Part shown: positions 1 to 8,476 of the stretch, piece after piece
How the letters are laid out: each line of letters opens with the position of its first letter
How positions within the stretch are numbered: position 1 is the first letter of the stretch
Assembly (NCBI GenBank): GCA_902793295.1
Contig: CADBDA010000004.1
Location: 1 to 64,000, forward strand
DNA from: an uncultured Bacteroidota bacterium
Lineage (GTDB): Bacteria; Bacteroidota; Bacteroidia; Bacteroidales; P3
Length of the DNA stretch: 64,000 nt
Reading direction: 5' to 3'
Notes under the pieces: model-generated
Told to the model about the DNA's origin: nothing
The model's input: only the letters and a program-made list of their open reading frames with translations
Database searches by the model: none
Made by a program: the position numbers and the translations under genes

Positions 1-75
1 CTCTTGGAACTTTTCAGACAGCGGCAGGACGATATGGTCGATAGTGGACAACTGGAATTAAATTTTAATTGTTAA
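1..75 (+). CDS. 3' end of an unidentified gene (cut by window start)
   Basis: Frame 1 is open from the window edge for 24 codons and ends at the TAA at 73-75. The tail is polar (it reads LLELFRQRQDDMVDSG then QLELNFNC). I do not recognise it. It stops about 10 bases before the broken start of the BspA-like remnant, so it could be the end of an inserted element or simply an upstream gene. This is an open frame only; the true gene is outside the window. Confidence 0.25.
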   Translation, partial: LLELFRQRQDDMVDSGQLELNFNC

Positions 76-84
76 AAAAATTAA

Positions 85-235
85 GAGACACTAGTGATCG
101 AACTCCGTTCTCAGCATAGGGGTTGGAGCTTTTGCCCAATGTGATAATTTAGATTCGGTTATTATTGGAAGTGGCGTCACCTCTATTGGTAGCCAAGCGT
201 TCTACTTATGTACGAACCTTACGTCGGTCACTTGT
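85..235 (+). pseudogene. Remnant of a BspA-like leucine-rich repeat (LRR_5) domain
   Basis: In the same frame as the repeat protein that follows, codons from 98 read SIGVGAFAQC, then SVIIGSGVTSIGSQAF, the pattern of BspA-like LRR_5 surface repeats. An in-frame TGA at 95-97 closes the frame. Just upstream the repeat appears to continue in another frame (GAG ACA CTA GTG ATC, 85-99), as if the proline codon normally found in VxIPxSV had lost two bases near 97-101. There is no ATG in the LRR part. I infer that the 5' part of a larger BspA-type gene was lost or frameshifted here. Confidence 0.55.
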
Positions 236-2275
236 TTGGCAACCACCCCTCCAACGCTTGGAGACTTTAACTTTGGGTATTATAATAACATATACTTAGC
301 TCCTCAAATTTATGTTCCTTGTAACTCTGTCAACGCATACCAGAATGCTACTAATTGGAATATTAATCCAAATAATATTCACGGAACACCCGACTTTGAC
401 TTTACATATAGTATAGCTTCTTTTGACGAAACTATGGGTACTGTAAGTGTTAGTGTCGAGGGTTGTAGTTATATTACCCTTACGGCCACTCCTAATTATG
501 GTTATCATTTCAGTCAGTGGAGCGATGGTAATACGTCAAATCCACGTACTGCTATTATTACACAGGATACATCATTCACAGCATTGTTTGATGCTAATTA
601 TTACACGGTAACGGTACTTAGTGCTTATACTGCTAGGGGGACAACAACAGGAAATATCTCTGCAACATATCTTGATAGCGTTACATTTTCCGCTGTTGCC
701 AACTATGGCTACCACTTCACCCATTGGCAGGATAACAATACCGACAACCCTCGCACGGTTCAGGTGACGCAGAACAAGACCTATACCGCATATTTCGATT
801 ACAATCAATACGCCATCTTGCTTGATGTAGATACTGCCATTCATGGTAATGTAAGTGGAAGTGGAAACTATAACTATCTCTCCAACCGCACAATAAGTGC
901 AACTGCCAACTATGGTTATCATTTCACCCACTGGAGTGATGGTAACACTAGTAATCCACGAATAATAACATTGACGCAGGACACTTCATTTACAGCCTAT
1001 TTTGAGAAAAACAGTTATACAGTAACAGTACTTTCCAACAACAACACGATGGGTCAAGCCACAGGCGGAGATACCGTGCTGTACCTTGAAAGCATCACCA
1101 TCAGCGCTACGTCGAATTATGGCTACCATTTCACGCACTGGCAAGATAACAATACCGATAACCCACGCACGGTGCAAGTGACACAGAACAAGACCTATAC
1201 CGCGTACTTCGGCTATGACCAATTTACCCTCACAGTGCAATCTGACAACACGGCACAGGGAAACGTGAGCGGCGGTGGCAACTACAACTACCTATCCAAC
1301 CGTACCATCACAGCTACACCCACCTATGGGCACCATTTTACCTATTGGAACGATGGTGTGACGGAGAATCCGCGTACCATCACGCTGACGCAGGATACTA
1401 CCTTTATGGCTCACTTTGCACCGAACCAATATAACCTGACGGTGAATGCAGGAGAACACGGTACAGCCACAGGCAGCGGCACCTATACTTTCGGTGACAC
1501 CATAACCATACAGGCTTTTCCTGATGACCACTACCACTTCACGCGGTGGAATGACGGCAACACAGAGAATCCGCGCCAGTACCGCATAGAGGACAACATC
1601 ACGCTGACAGCATTCTTCGTCATCGATACCTATACAGTTGTTGTGGTGTCAAGCGATATTGTTCGAGGTATGGTTGAAGCCAGCGGTACGGAGTTTGTCT
1701 ATGGTACTCCCTGCACGGTGACGGCAACGGCATACACGGGTTACACATTTGCTGGATGGAGCAATGGTGTGACGGCTAATCCATACACCTTCGCGGTAAT
1801 TAGCGATGTGGAACTGACGGCCCTGTTTGTGGAGGAAGGCGAAGAGGTGTACACCGTGACGGTGGAGAGTGCCGACCCGACGATGGGCACTGTGAGTGGT
1901 GGCGGACAGGCATTGAACGGCGGCACTGTGATAATCACCGCCATTCCCAATGAAGGATACCGCTTCCTGACTTGGAACGACGGCAACACGGAGAATCCAC
2001 GGACGGTGACTGTGACGGGGGACATCACCTATACCGCCTACTTCGAGAGCACACAAGGCATCGGGGATATCGGCGCTACCGAGATAAAGATATACGCTAC
2101 TGGAGGGCGTATAGTAGTTTGGGGAGCCGAAGGATTGGAAACAAGAGTGTATGACCTAACGGGGCGCGAGGTGGTTCGGCCCAATCAGAATGGAGAAACA
2201 CCCGTATTGCCGAGTGGTGTCTACTTGGTTAAAGTAGGTACGTTACCCGCTCGAAAAGTTGTTGTAATGCGGTAA
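236..2275 (+). CDS. Repeat-rich type IX secretion cargo protein (InlB/Flg_new-type repeats, C-terminal sorting domain)
   Basis: The protein carries eight repeats of about 65-70 residues between residues about 52 and 600. Each runs from a YTVTV-like strand through GYHFTHWxDGNTxNPR to a TAYF end, the divergent InlB B-repeat / Listeria-Bacteroides repeat type. Repeats 2 and 4 share almost identical cores. The last ~70 residues form a type A Por secretion sorting domain (IKIYATGGRIVVW, VYDLTGREV, LPSGVYLVKV, ending RKVVVMR), so export by the type IX system and attachment to the cell surface is expected. The only in-frame start is TTG at 236, inside LRR-type sequence, and no signal peptide remains. 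As it stands it is probably a 5'-truncated adhesin-like protein and may not be exported. A terminator follows at 2407. Confidence 0.8.
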   Translation: MATTPPTLGDFNFGYYNNIYLAPQIYVPCNSVNAYQNATNWNINPNNIHGTPDFDFTYSIASFDETMGTVSVSVEGCSYITLTATPNYGYHFSQWSDGNTSNPRTAIITQDTSFTALFDANYYTVTVLSAYTARGTTTGNISATYLDSVTFSAVANYGYHFTHWQDNNTDNPRTVQVTQNKTYTAYFDYNQYAILLDVDTAIHGNVSGSGNYNYLSNRTISATANYGYHFTHWSDGNTSNPRIITLTQDTSFTAYFEKNSYTVTVLSNNNTMGQATGGDTVLYLESITISATSNYGYHFTHWQDNNTDNPRTVQVTQNKTYTAYFGYDQFTLTVQSDNTAQGNVSGGGNYNYLSNRTITATPTYGHHFTYWNDGVTENPRTITLTQDTTFMAHFAPNQYNLTVNAGEHGTATGSGTYTFGDTITIQAFPDDHYHFTRWNDGNTENPRQYRIEDNITLTAFFVIDTYTVVVVSSDIVRGMVEASGTEFVYGTPCTVTATAYTGYTFAGWSNGVTANPYTFAVISDVELTALFVEEGEEVYTVTVESADPTMGTVSGGGQALNGGTVIITAIPNEGYRFLTWNDGNTENPRTVTVTGDITYTAYFESTQGIGDIGATEIKIYATGGRIVVWGAEGLETRVYDLTGREVVRPNQNGETPVLPSGVYLVKVGTLPARKVVVMR

Positions 2276-2406
2276 CCCTACACCTATCAATTTAAGATTA
2301 GGTGGCAGTATTGGTTTTGTCGGGTCTGGAATCCACTCACGCATCGCCCAAATTCTATCTAAGTCACTGAGAAACTGGTGCGAAAAGATAACGGTTGAGC
2401 CTACCT

Positions 2407-2438
2407 AAAAGGACAACTCATTCGGGTTGTCCTTTTTT
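2407..2438 (+). terminator. Rho-independent terminator after the repeat protein
   Basis: AAAAGGACAAC and GTTGTCC form the stem around an 8-base loop, followed by six T. It lies 130 bases after the stop at 2275. The bases between hold no gene I can see. Confidence 0.8.
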
Positions 2439-2480
2439 CATTTCAAAAAAAAGTGTGATTTCGCACTAGATTTCGAATAG

Positions 2481-2518
2481 AAAACAAGCGGCACCGGTAG
2501 GTTTACCGGTGCCGCTTG
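2481..2518 (-). terminator. Terminator of the minus-strand small gene / fucosidase unit
   Basis: A perfect 15-base inverted repeat (CAAGCGGCACCGGTA, 2485-2499, and its complement ending at 2518) is followed on the minus strand by TTTT (2484-2481). It lies about 75 bases after the stop of the 81-residue gene. Confidence 0.75.
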
Positions 2519-2592
2519 TGTGTTGTTGGATGGTCGCGGCTGCCTGTTTTGCGGCAGAATGGCGACTGGCAGATAATCGTGTGGCCGTGTTG

Positions 2593-2838
2593 TTAGAGGA
2601 TGATTTTCTCGATTTTGGCACGTGCTTCAAGAATGGCCATATAGTCATTCATGGCACGCAGTTGGAGGTCGTAGATGCTGCGTGGACAGTCGGGCGTGAA
2701 GGGCAGTTTGCCGCTGTCCCAGAGTTTGACGACGGCTTCGAGGTTCTCTTTGCGGTTCTGCAGGTGGTAATACTCGGCTTTCATGCGGTCCTTGTAATCG
2801 TTGGAGAGCATCAGTGCGGTTATTGTCTGTAAGTCCAT
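2593..2838 (-). CDS. Small crAss001_48-related protein
   Basis: An 81-residue charged protein starting MDLQTITALMLSNDYKDRM. The core, DYKDRMKAEYYHLQNRKENL, then residues ending MNDYMAILEARAKIEKI, resembles the small phage/Bacteroidota family named after crAss001 gene 48: two helices with a conserved DYK-R--AEY. Its function is unknown. The frame is open 41 codons further upstream, but that part (rich in His, Pro, Thr) looks non-coding, so I choose the ATG at 2838. It lies 140 bases downstream of the fucosidase gene on the same strand and is followed by a strong terminator, so it may be transcribed with it. Confidence 0.6.
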   Translation of the reverse strand: MDLQTITALMLSNDYKDRMKAEYYHLQNRKENLEAVVKLWDSGKLPFTPDCPRSIYDLQLRAMNDYMAILEARAKIEKIIL

Positions 2839-2978
2839 GGCGCTTGTTTTTAAGGGTTTGAAAAATATGGTTTTTTGGGGGATGTGTTTCGGTGTCATTG
2901 TCGGCCGGCGGCAAAGGTGGGGCGTCGGCTGCTCTGTTATATGTAACGGCTGATGTTGCAAAATATTGTGTTGGTGCG

Positions 2979-4325
2979 TCAGTACATCTCCACCACCACG
3001 GCGTGAGGTGTTTTCTTCTTGACGCGGTAGACGATGCCGTCCACTTCGATGCGTGAGGGCGGGTTTTCGCCTTCCTCAAGCAGGTAGATGATGTAGCGGT
3101 GGTGTCCGTCCTTGCTTTGGGTGTAGCGGACACGACCGTTGACATAGGGCGCGAGGGGGCGGGTGCCGTAGATGGCTTCACCGTTTTCGTTGAGCCAGGC
3201 GCCGATTTCCTCCATGCGTTGCAGACAGGGTTCGGGTATTTCGCCGTTGGCGTCGGGTCCCACGTTGAGGAGGAAGTTGCCTCCCTTGGCCACCACATCG
3301 ACCAGAGTGTGGATGAGCTGGTGGGTCGGTTTGTAGTTGTCGCTGTCAACGTACGACCAGCTGTCGCCCATGGACATGCAGGTCTCCCATGGGTAGTCGA
3401 GCAGCGGCTGGTCGGGCACGGTCTGTTCGGGGGTGCGGTAGTTCTCGTAGCGTCCGCCGACGCTGCGGTCGACGATGATGAGGTCGGGGTTGTCCTGACG
3501 GGCCATCTTGACGATGCGCGGCATGTTGATGTCCTGAATCTGTCCGGAGCATCCCAGCCAGGGGCGTGTTTCGTCGTTGACGCTCCATGCGGGGCGTATC
3601 CAGCCGCCGTCGAGCCACAGAATGTCGATATCGCCGTAGTTGTGGGTCAGTTCGCGTATCTGGTTGTAGGTGAAGTCGCAGTATTGTTTCCAGCGGTTGG
3701 GGTTTTGGCTGATGTCGTAGTTGACGTTGCGGTCGGGGGTGGCCCATTCGGGTGCCCAGTAGTCGGGACAATGCCAGTCGGGTTTGGAGAAATAGAGGCC
3801 GATCCAGAGACCTTTTTCGCGGAAGGCGTCGACGAGTGCTTTGGTGATGTCGCTATATTTGTTGCGGAAGAAGGGGCAGCTGCTGTGGACGGAGGAGTAG
3901 GTGGTCTCCTCGGTGCCGAAGAGGCAGAAGCCGTCGTGGTGCTTGGTGGTGAAAACCATGTACTTCATGCCGGCATTGGCGGCCGCTTTGGCCCATCGTG
4001 AGGGGTTGAACTTCTTGGGGTTGAAGGTGGTGTTGAGGGCTTGGTATTCACGTTTGTACTCGTCGTAGGGGCGGCCCTTGCGGTCAATCCAGGGTTCGCT
4101 GCAGATGCTCCACGACTCGACGACGCCCCATTGCGAATAGATGCCCCAATGGGCCATGAATCCGAATTTGAGGTCTTGCCATTCGGCAACGCGGTTGAGG
4201 ATGATGGGATCGTCTTCGGGCTGCTGGCTGTTGTCCACAACGGGGTCGCTGTAGGGTAGCGTTCCTTGCGCCAACACTAGTCCGCTCATCAGTATGGCGG
4301 CGATAAAAAGTAAGGTCTTTTTCAT
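2979..4325 (-). CDS. Alpha-L-fucosidase, glycoside hydrolase family 29
   Basis: A 448-residue exported enzyme with an N-terminal signal peptide (MKKTLLFIAAILMSGLVLAQ). GH29 hallmarks are visible: FGFMAHWGIYSQWG, KYMVFTTKHHDGFCLF, GLYFSKPDWH, and DILWLDGGW with the probable nucleophile Asp239. GNFLLNVGPDANGEIP is the typical end of the catalytic barrel. GH29 enzymes hydrolyse alpha-L-fucosyl groups from glycans, probably in the periplasm here. The length matches catalytic-domain-only members, with a short C-terminal beta domain. It is downstream of rocD but separated from it by a terminator hairpin; no clear promoter was seen. Confidence 0.93.
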   Translation of the reverse strand: MKKTLLFIAAILMSGLVLAQGTLPYSDPVVDNSQQPEDDPIILNRVAEWQDLKFGFMAHWGIYSQWGVVESWSICSEPWIDRKGRPYDEYKREYQALNTTFNPKKFNPSRWAKAAANAGMKYMVFTTKHHDGFCLFGTEETTYSSVHSSCPFFRNKYSDITKALVDAFREKGLWIGLYFSKPDWHCPDYWAPEWATPDRNVNYDISQNPNRWKQYCDFTYNQIRELTHNYGDIDILWLDGGWIRPAWSVNDETRPWLGCSGQIQDINMPRIVKMARQDNPDLIIVDRSVGGRYENYRTPEQTVPDQPLLDYPWETCMSMGDSWSYVDSDNYKPTHQLIHTLVDVVAKGGNFLLNVGPDANGEIPEPCLQRMEEIGAWLNENGEAIYGTRPLAPYVNGRVRYTQSKDGHHRYIIYLLEEGENPPSRIEVDGIVYRVKKKTPHAVVVEMY

Positions 4326-4340
4326 GGATGTGTGAATGGG

Positions 4341-4378
4341 AAAATAAAGCGGGTTGCCGCCAGAAGTGGCAACCCGCT
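4341..4378 (-). terminator. Terminator after rocD
   Basis: AGCGGGTTGCC (4348-4358) pairs with GGCAACCCGCT (4368-4378). On the minus strand the hairpin is followed by TTATTTT. It lies in the 75 bases between the rocD stop and the fucosidase start. Confidence 0.7.
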
Positions 4379-4400
4379 GAGGTTTTTTTGTGGTATGGGA

Positions 4401-5621
4401 TTATTCGAAGGAAGCGATGGCTTTCTTGATGATGTCGATGGCTTCGCGCAGCTGCTCTTCGTTGATGACCAGTGGAGGAGCGAAGCGGATGATGTGCTGG
4501 TGGGTGGGCTTTGCCAGAACGCCCATGTCGCGCATTTTGAGGCAGACATCCCAGGCTTCCTTGCCATTGCGGGGCTTGATGATGATGGCGTTGAGCAAGC
4601 CTTTGCCGCGCACTTTTTCGATCATGGGGCTCTTGAAGGAGCTCATTTCGTCGCGGAAGATCTTGCCGAGGCGTTCGGCGTTCTCCATGAGGTGCTCGTC
4701 CTTGATGACTTGGAGGGCGGCGATGGAGACTTTGGCAGCGATGGGGTTGCCGCCGAAGGTGGAGCCGTGTTCACCGGGTTTGATGTTGAGCATGATATCG
4801 TCGTCGGCCAATACGCAGCTGACGGGGACGACGCCGCCACCCAGGGCCTTGCCGAGGATGAGGATGTCGGGACGGACACCTTCGTGGTCGCAAGCCAGCA
4901 TTTTGCCGGTACGTGCAATGCCGCACTGCACCTCGTCGGCCATGAAGAGCACGTTGTGCTTGTGGCAGATGTCGTAGCATTTCTTCAGGTAGCCTTCGTC
5001 GGGGACGTAGACGCCCGCTTCGCCCTGGATGGGTTCAACGAGGAAACCGGCAATCTTGTCGCCGTGTTCGCTGAGCACTTTTTCGAGTGCGTCGGGATCG
5101 TTGTAGGGGATGCGGATGAAACCGGGAGTCATGGGACCGTAGTTGGCGTAGCTCTCGGGGTCGTTGCTCATGGTGATGATGGTGATGGTGCGGCCGTGGA
5201 AGTTGCCTTCGCAGCAGACAATCATCACTTCGTCATTCTTGATGCCTTTTTTGACAACACCCCAGCGGCGAGCCAGCTTCAGGGCTGTTTCGTCGGCCTC
5301 GGCGCCGCTGTTCATGGGCAGCACCTTCTGGTAGCCGAAATATTCGGTGACGTATTTTTCCCATTCACCAAGGCAGTTGTTGTAGAAAGCGCGGCTGCTG
5401 AGGGTGAGCTCGTGGGCCTGGTCGCAAAGGGCCTTGATGATTTTGGGATGACAATGTCCCTGGTTGACAGCCGAATAGGCTGAGAGGAAATCGAAATACT
5501 TCTTGCCTTCGCAGTCCCAAACAAAGGGGCCTTCGCCTTTGGCAAGCACAACGGGTAGCGGATGGTAGTTATGGGCGCCGTATTTGGCTTCCATTTCCAT
5601 GAATTGCTCTGATTTTGTCAT
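4401..5621 (-). CDS. rocD: Ornithine aminotransferase
   Basis: A 406-residue fold-type I, PLP-dependent class III aminotransferase. It transfers the delta-amino group of ornithine to 2-oxoglutarate, giving glutamate semialdehyde and glutamate, and links arginine/ornithine and proline metabolism. Visible motifs: [18 protein letters not shown] near the N terminus (typical of ornithine aminotransferases), [30 protein letters not shown] and the cofactor lysine K258 in LGKALGGG. The length equals the family norm. A -7 box lies about 45 bases upstream on the minus strand. Other class III aminotransferases (acetylornithine, GABA) are possible but fit the N terminus less well. Confidence 0.93.
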   Translation of the reverse strand: MTKSEQFMEMEAKYGAHNYHPLPVVLAKGEGPFVWDCEGKKYFDFLSAYSAVNQGHCHPKIIKALCDQAHELTLSSRAFYNNCLGEWEKYVTEYFGYQKVLPMNSGAEADETALKLARRWGVVKKGIKNDEVMIVCCEGNFHGRTITIITMSNDPESYANYGPMTPGFIRIPYNDPDALEKVLSEHGDKIAGFLVEPIQGEAGVYVPDEGYLKKCYDICHKHNVLFMADEVQCGIARTGKMLACDHEGVRPDILILGKALGGGVVPVSCVLADDDIMLNIKPGEHGSTFGGNPIAAKVSIAALQVIKDEHLMENAERLGKIFRDEMSSFKSPMIEKVRGKGLLNAIIIKPRNGKEAWDVCLKMRDMGVLAKPTHQHIIRFAPPLVINEEQLREAIDIIKKAIASFE

Positions 5622-5667
5622 AATTATGTTGTTATTTGATATGATAAGTGCTTTTGAAAAAACGATG

Positions 5668-5675
5668 CAAATATA
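5668..5675 (-). promoter_or_regulatory. -7 box of the rocD promoter
   Basis: On the minus strand the bases read TATATTTG, an exact match to the Bacteroidota -7 consensus TAnnTTTG, about 47 bases before the rocD ATG. A TTTCCG about 21 bases upstream (5702-5697) is a weak -33 candidate. Confidence 0.6.
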
Positions 5676-6095
5676 GCAATTTTTTTTGGAATTAGTCGGA
5701 AATTGTCAGAAACTTTTTGCGTTGAATGGAGGAATGCACCCTATCGGTCAGAGCAATTGTTTTGAGGGTGGGACAACTCGATGTCTGCATTAGGGTGTTT
5801 GTCCCAACAAAAATACAGAATTCTAGTGCCACCACCCCAGTTTCTGTCGCTGACGGCCATCATTTTTCTTCTCCATGTCAGCTGTCACCACTCCTAACAG
5901 CCTCCTATAAGGGTCCTACCAGAGTCCTAATAAAGTCCCTATTTCCGCATACCGTCCATTCGGGAATGGGCGATCGCATCATCGGTTCTGTCACCAAGGG
6001 GTTGTTCCCGCTGCCAAAACTTGCCCTCCCGCAGGATTGTTGAGATATTTTTTGCTCCATGATTCAGGATCGGTTCTGCCGGTCGTTGTGATTTT
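5676..6095. other. Intergenic stretch without a recognisable gene
   Basis: About 420 bases between the divergent rocD and ABC-ATPase promoters. Short open frames exist on both strands (5726-6043 plus, 5939-6301 minus), but their predicted proteins are basic or low in complexity and match no pattern I know. No hairpin with a T run was noticed. Confidence 0.4.
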
Positions 6096-6129
6096 TTTGT
6101 TTTAGTGTCAGATAATTTGTGTATTTTTG
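6096..6129 (+). promoter_or_regulatory. Promoter of the ABC ATPase gene
   Basis: TTTG at 6096-6099, a 22-base spacer and TATTTTTG at 6122-6129 match the Bacteroidota -33/-7 pattern. The ATG is at 6307, so the leader would be about 170 bases. I see no riboswitch fold that I can name in it. Confidence 0.5.
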
Positions 6130-6306
6130 TACCGATTTGGAGTTTGGCTCCCTGTTGTTGCAGAAGCGCACTAACGATATGATTAGTAGCGGACTTGTAT
6201 GGAAAGTGGCGGCGCGTTTTTCTTTGTCGGATATGACGCTGGAAGGTGCTGCTGTCGCAGGACACAGGTGCCGCGCCCGCTTTGAACCCGAAAGCCGACA
6301 AACGAT

Positions 6307-7998
6307 ATGAAGGAAAATGACATTATATTAGAGGTGAAAGATTTGACCGTGTCGTTCGACGGTCGCAAGGTGGTTGACGGTGTCAGCTACACGTTGCGAC
6401 GCGGGCGCACGATGGGTATTGTGGGTGAGAGCGGCAGCGGCAAAAGTGTGAGCACGATGGCCATTATGGGGCTTTTGCCGACGGGTAAGCATTGCCAGGT
6501 GGGCGGTTCCATCCGCTTCTTTGGCAATGGCGACGGGGGCGAAGAGTTGGTGGGGAAGAACGAGGACGAGATGCGCTCTTTTCGCGGTAACCGTATTGCG
6601 ATGATTTTCCAGGAGCCCATGACGAGTCTCAATCCGGTGCAGAAATGCGGTGCTCAGGTCGTCGAGATGCTCCAGCTGCATGAGCATGTGGATTACGATG
6701 AGGCCCGCCGTCGCACCTTGGAGCTTTTCAACGAAGTGCTCCTGCCTCGACCGGAACAGATTTTCGACAGCTATCCCCACGAAATCAGCGGAGGTCAGAA
6801 GCAGCGTGTGATGATTGCTATGGCCCTCATCAACCATCCGGATATCGTGATTGCCGACGAACCGACTACTGCGCTGGATGTCACCGTACAAAAAACAATT
6901 CTTCAACTGCTGCGACAATTGCAGCAAAAACATGATATCGCCGTCATTTTCATCACGCACGATCTCGGTGTCATTGCCCAGGTGGCCGACGAGATTGTGG
7001 TGATGTACCACGGAAAAATCGTCGAGCAGGGTGAGGCGTATCCCATTCTGCACGCCCCCCAGCATCCCTACACCAAGGGCCTTCTGGCTTGCCGTCCGCC
7101 CCTGCAAGGCCGTCCGAAACGCCTGCCGACCGTGGAGGACTTTATGCAAGGGGATCATCGGTCGGCGATCGAAGAGCGTCAGAAGTCAGGCGGTGATCGC
7201 GAAAAGGAGACGCCCCTGTTGTCGGTGCGCCATCTGGATGTGACCTACACCCTCGAGAAGAGCATCTTTGGCAAGCCGTTGAAGCAGCTGAAGGCTGTGG
7301 ACGATATCAGCTTTGACGTCTACCGCGGCGAGACGCTCGGTCTGGTGGGCGAGTCGGGATGCGGCAAGACGACGTTGGGTCGTGCCTTGCTACGTCTGGT
7401 GGAGCAGTCGTCGGGTCAGGTGGTTTTCGACGGCCGGAGGCTCGACAGCCTTTCGAGGTCGGAGATGCGACAGCTGCGTCGTCGCATGCAGATAATCTTC
7501 CAAGACCCCTATTCGTCGCTCAACCCGCGACTGACGGTGGGGCAGACGCTGATGGAACCGCTGGTGAGCCACAGGCTGCTGTCGGACAACAATGCCCGTC
7601 GCACAAAGGTGTTGGACCTGATGGAAAGGGTAGGGCTTTCGCCCGACTGGATTGACCGTTACCCGCATGAGTTTTCGGGCGGTCAGCGGCAACGCATCTG
7701 CATTGCTCGCGCATTGGTGCTAAATCCCGAATTGGTGATTTGCGACGAATCGGTGTCGGCGCTCGACGTTTCGGTACAGGCACAAGTGCTGAACCTGCTC
7801 AACGAATTGAAGGAGCAGTTCAACTATACATATATATTTATATCACACGATTTGTCGGTGGTGCATTTCCTCTCCGACCGGATCATGGTGATGCGACAAG
7901 GACGTTTGGTGGAATTGGACGATGCCGACCGACTGTTCCAGCATCCAACGGACAACTATACGAAGACGCTGTTGGACGCCATTCCACGAATAGAATAA
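6307..7998 (+). CDS. Peptide-type ABC transporter, two fused ATPase domains (OppD-OppF type)
   Basis: A 563-residue cytoplasmic protein with two full nucleotide-binding domains. Domain 1 has Walker A GESGSGKS (residues 40-47), signature ISGGQKQRV and Walker B VIADEPTTALD. Domain 2 has Walker A GESGCGKT (348-355), signature FSGGQRQRI (about 455) and Walker B VICDESVSALD. Each domain ends with the oligopeptide/dipeptide-type extension (QHPYTKGLL and HPTDNYTKTLLDAIP). Such fused ATPases (YejF/GsiA-like) power import of peptides or other solutes through membrane permeases. No permease or binding-protein gene lies in this window. The Walker B of domain 2 has Ser in place of the usual Pro-Thr, common in this family. 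Confidence 0.9.
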   Translation: MKENDIILEVKDLTVSFDGRKVVDGVSYTLRRGRTMGIVGESGSGKSVSTMAIMGLLPTGKHCQVGGSIRFFGNGDGGEELVGKNEDEMRSFRGNRIAMIFQEPMTSLNPVQKCGAQVVEMLQLHEHVDYDEARRRTLELFNEVLLPRPEQIFDSYPHEISGGQKQRVMIAMALINHPDIVIADEPTTALDVTVQKTILQLLRQLQQKHDIAVIFITHDLGVIAQVADEIVVMYHGKIVEQGEAYPILHAPQHPYTKGLLACRPPLQGRPKRLPTVEDFMQGDHRSAIEERQKSGGDREKETPLLSVRHLDVTYTLEKSIFGKPLKQLKAVDDISFDVYRGETLGLVGESGCGKTTLGRALLRLVEQSSGQVVFDGRRLDSLSRSEMRQLRRRMQIIFQDPYSSLNPRLTVGQTLMEPLVSHRLLSDNNARRTKVLDLMERVGLSPDWIDRYPHEFSGGQRQRICIARALVLNPELVICDESVSALDVSVQAQVLNLLNELKEQFNYTYIFISHDLSVVHFLSDRIMVMRQGRLVELDDADRLFQHPTDNYTKTLLDAIPRIE

Positions 7999-8006
7999 GG
8001 TGTGGA

Positions 8007-8411
8007 TTAGTGGCGCTGTTTGCTCATCATCTCCTTGGCTTCGATGGTCATTGTGGTGTGGGGCACCACGCGAAGACGTTCTTTGGGGATGAGTTTACCG
8101 GTTACCTTGCAGATACCGTAGGTCTTATTCTCGATGCGGATGAGTGCTGCCTCCAAGTCTTTGATAAATTTCTGTTGGCGGGCGGCCAGTTTGGAGTTCT
8201 CTTCTTTTGAAAGAACAGAGTTCCCCTCCTCGAGTGCCTTGAAAGTCGGTGAGGTGTCGGTAACGTCATTACCTTCGTTGGCAACTGCGGCATTGAGCAG
8301 TTCCAGATTCTTCTTGGCTTCTTCTATTTTGTTGAGTATTATCTCTTTGAATTCTTGAAGTTCCTCAGAAGAATAGTATTTTTTCTCTGTGTCGGGCTCT
8401 GATGTCTTCAT
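8007..8411 (-). CDS. TraR/DksA-family protein with degenerate zinc finger
   Basis: A 134-residue protein with an acidic helical N-terminal half and a DksA/TraR-type C terminus, ALIRIENKTYGICKVTGK then LIPKERLRVVPHTTMTIEAK. The four-cysteine zinc finger of DksA is reduced to one Cys (YGIC), and the C-terminal Cys pair is replaced by Pro/His-Thr, as is known in Bacteroidota members. DksA-like proteins bind RNA polymerase in the secondary channel and adjust transcription; whether this form does is inference. The ATG at 8411 is chosen because MKTSEPDTEKK begins a normal start and a -7 box lies 25 bases upstream; the longer frame to 8480 would overlap that promoter. Confidence 0.85.
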   Translation of the reverse strand: MKTSEPDTEKKYYSSEELQEFKEIILNKIEEAKKNLELLNAAVANEGNDVTDTSPTFKALEEGNSVLSKEENSKLAARQQKFIKDLEAALIRIENKTYGICKVTGKLIPKERLRVVPHTTMTIEAKEMMSKQRH

Positions 8412-8435
8412 ATTGTTCTTGTTTTTTTGATGTTG

Positions 8436-8443
8436 CAAAGGTA
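8436..8443 (-). promoter_or_regulatory. -7 box upstream of the TraR/DksA-like gene
   Basis: On the minus strand TACCTTTG matches TAnnTTTG exactly and sits 25 bases before the ATG at 8411. No clear -33 TTTG was found. Confidence 0.5.
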
Positions 8444-8476
8444 CACTATTTTTTCTCAATTGAAAAGAAAAAACTT

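Noticed and set aside
2276..2406. Possible tRNA or riboswitch in the gap after the repeat protein
   Set aside because: No cloverleaf or known fold could be drawn by hand; only the terminator hairpin is clear.
5726..6301. Short frames between rocD and the ABC ATPase (5726-6043 plus; 5939-6301 minus)
   Set aside because: No start context, no family resemblance, odd composition, and they overlap promoters of the flanking genes.
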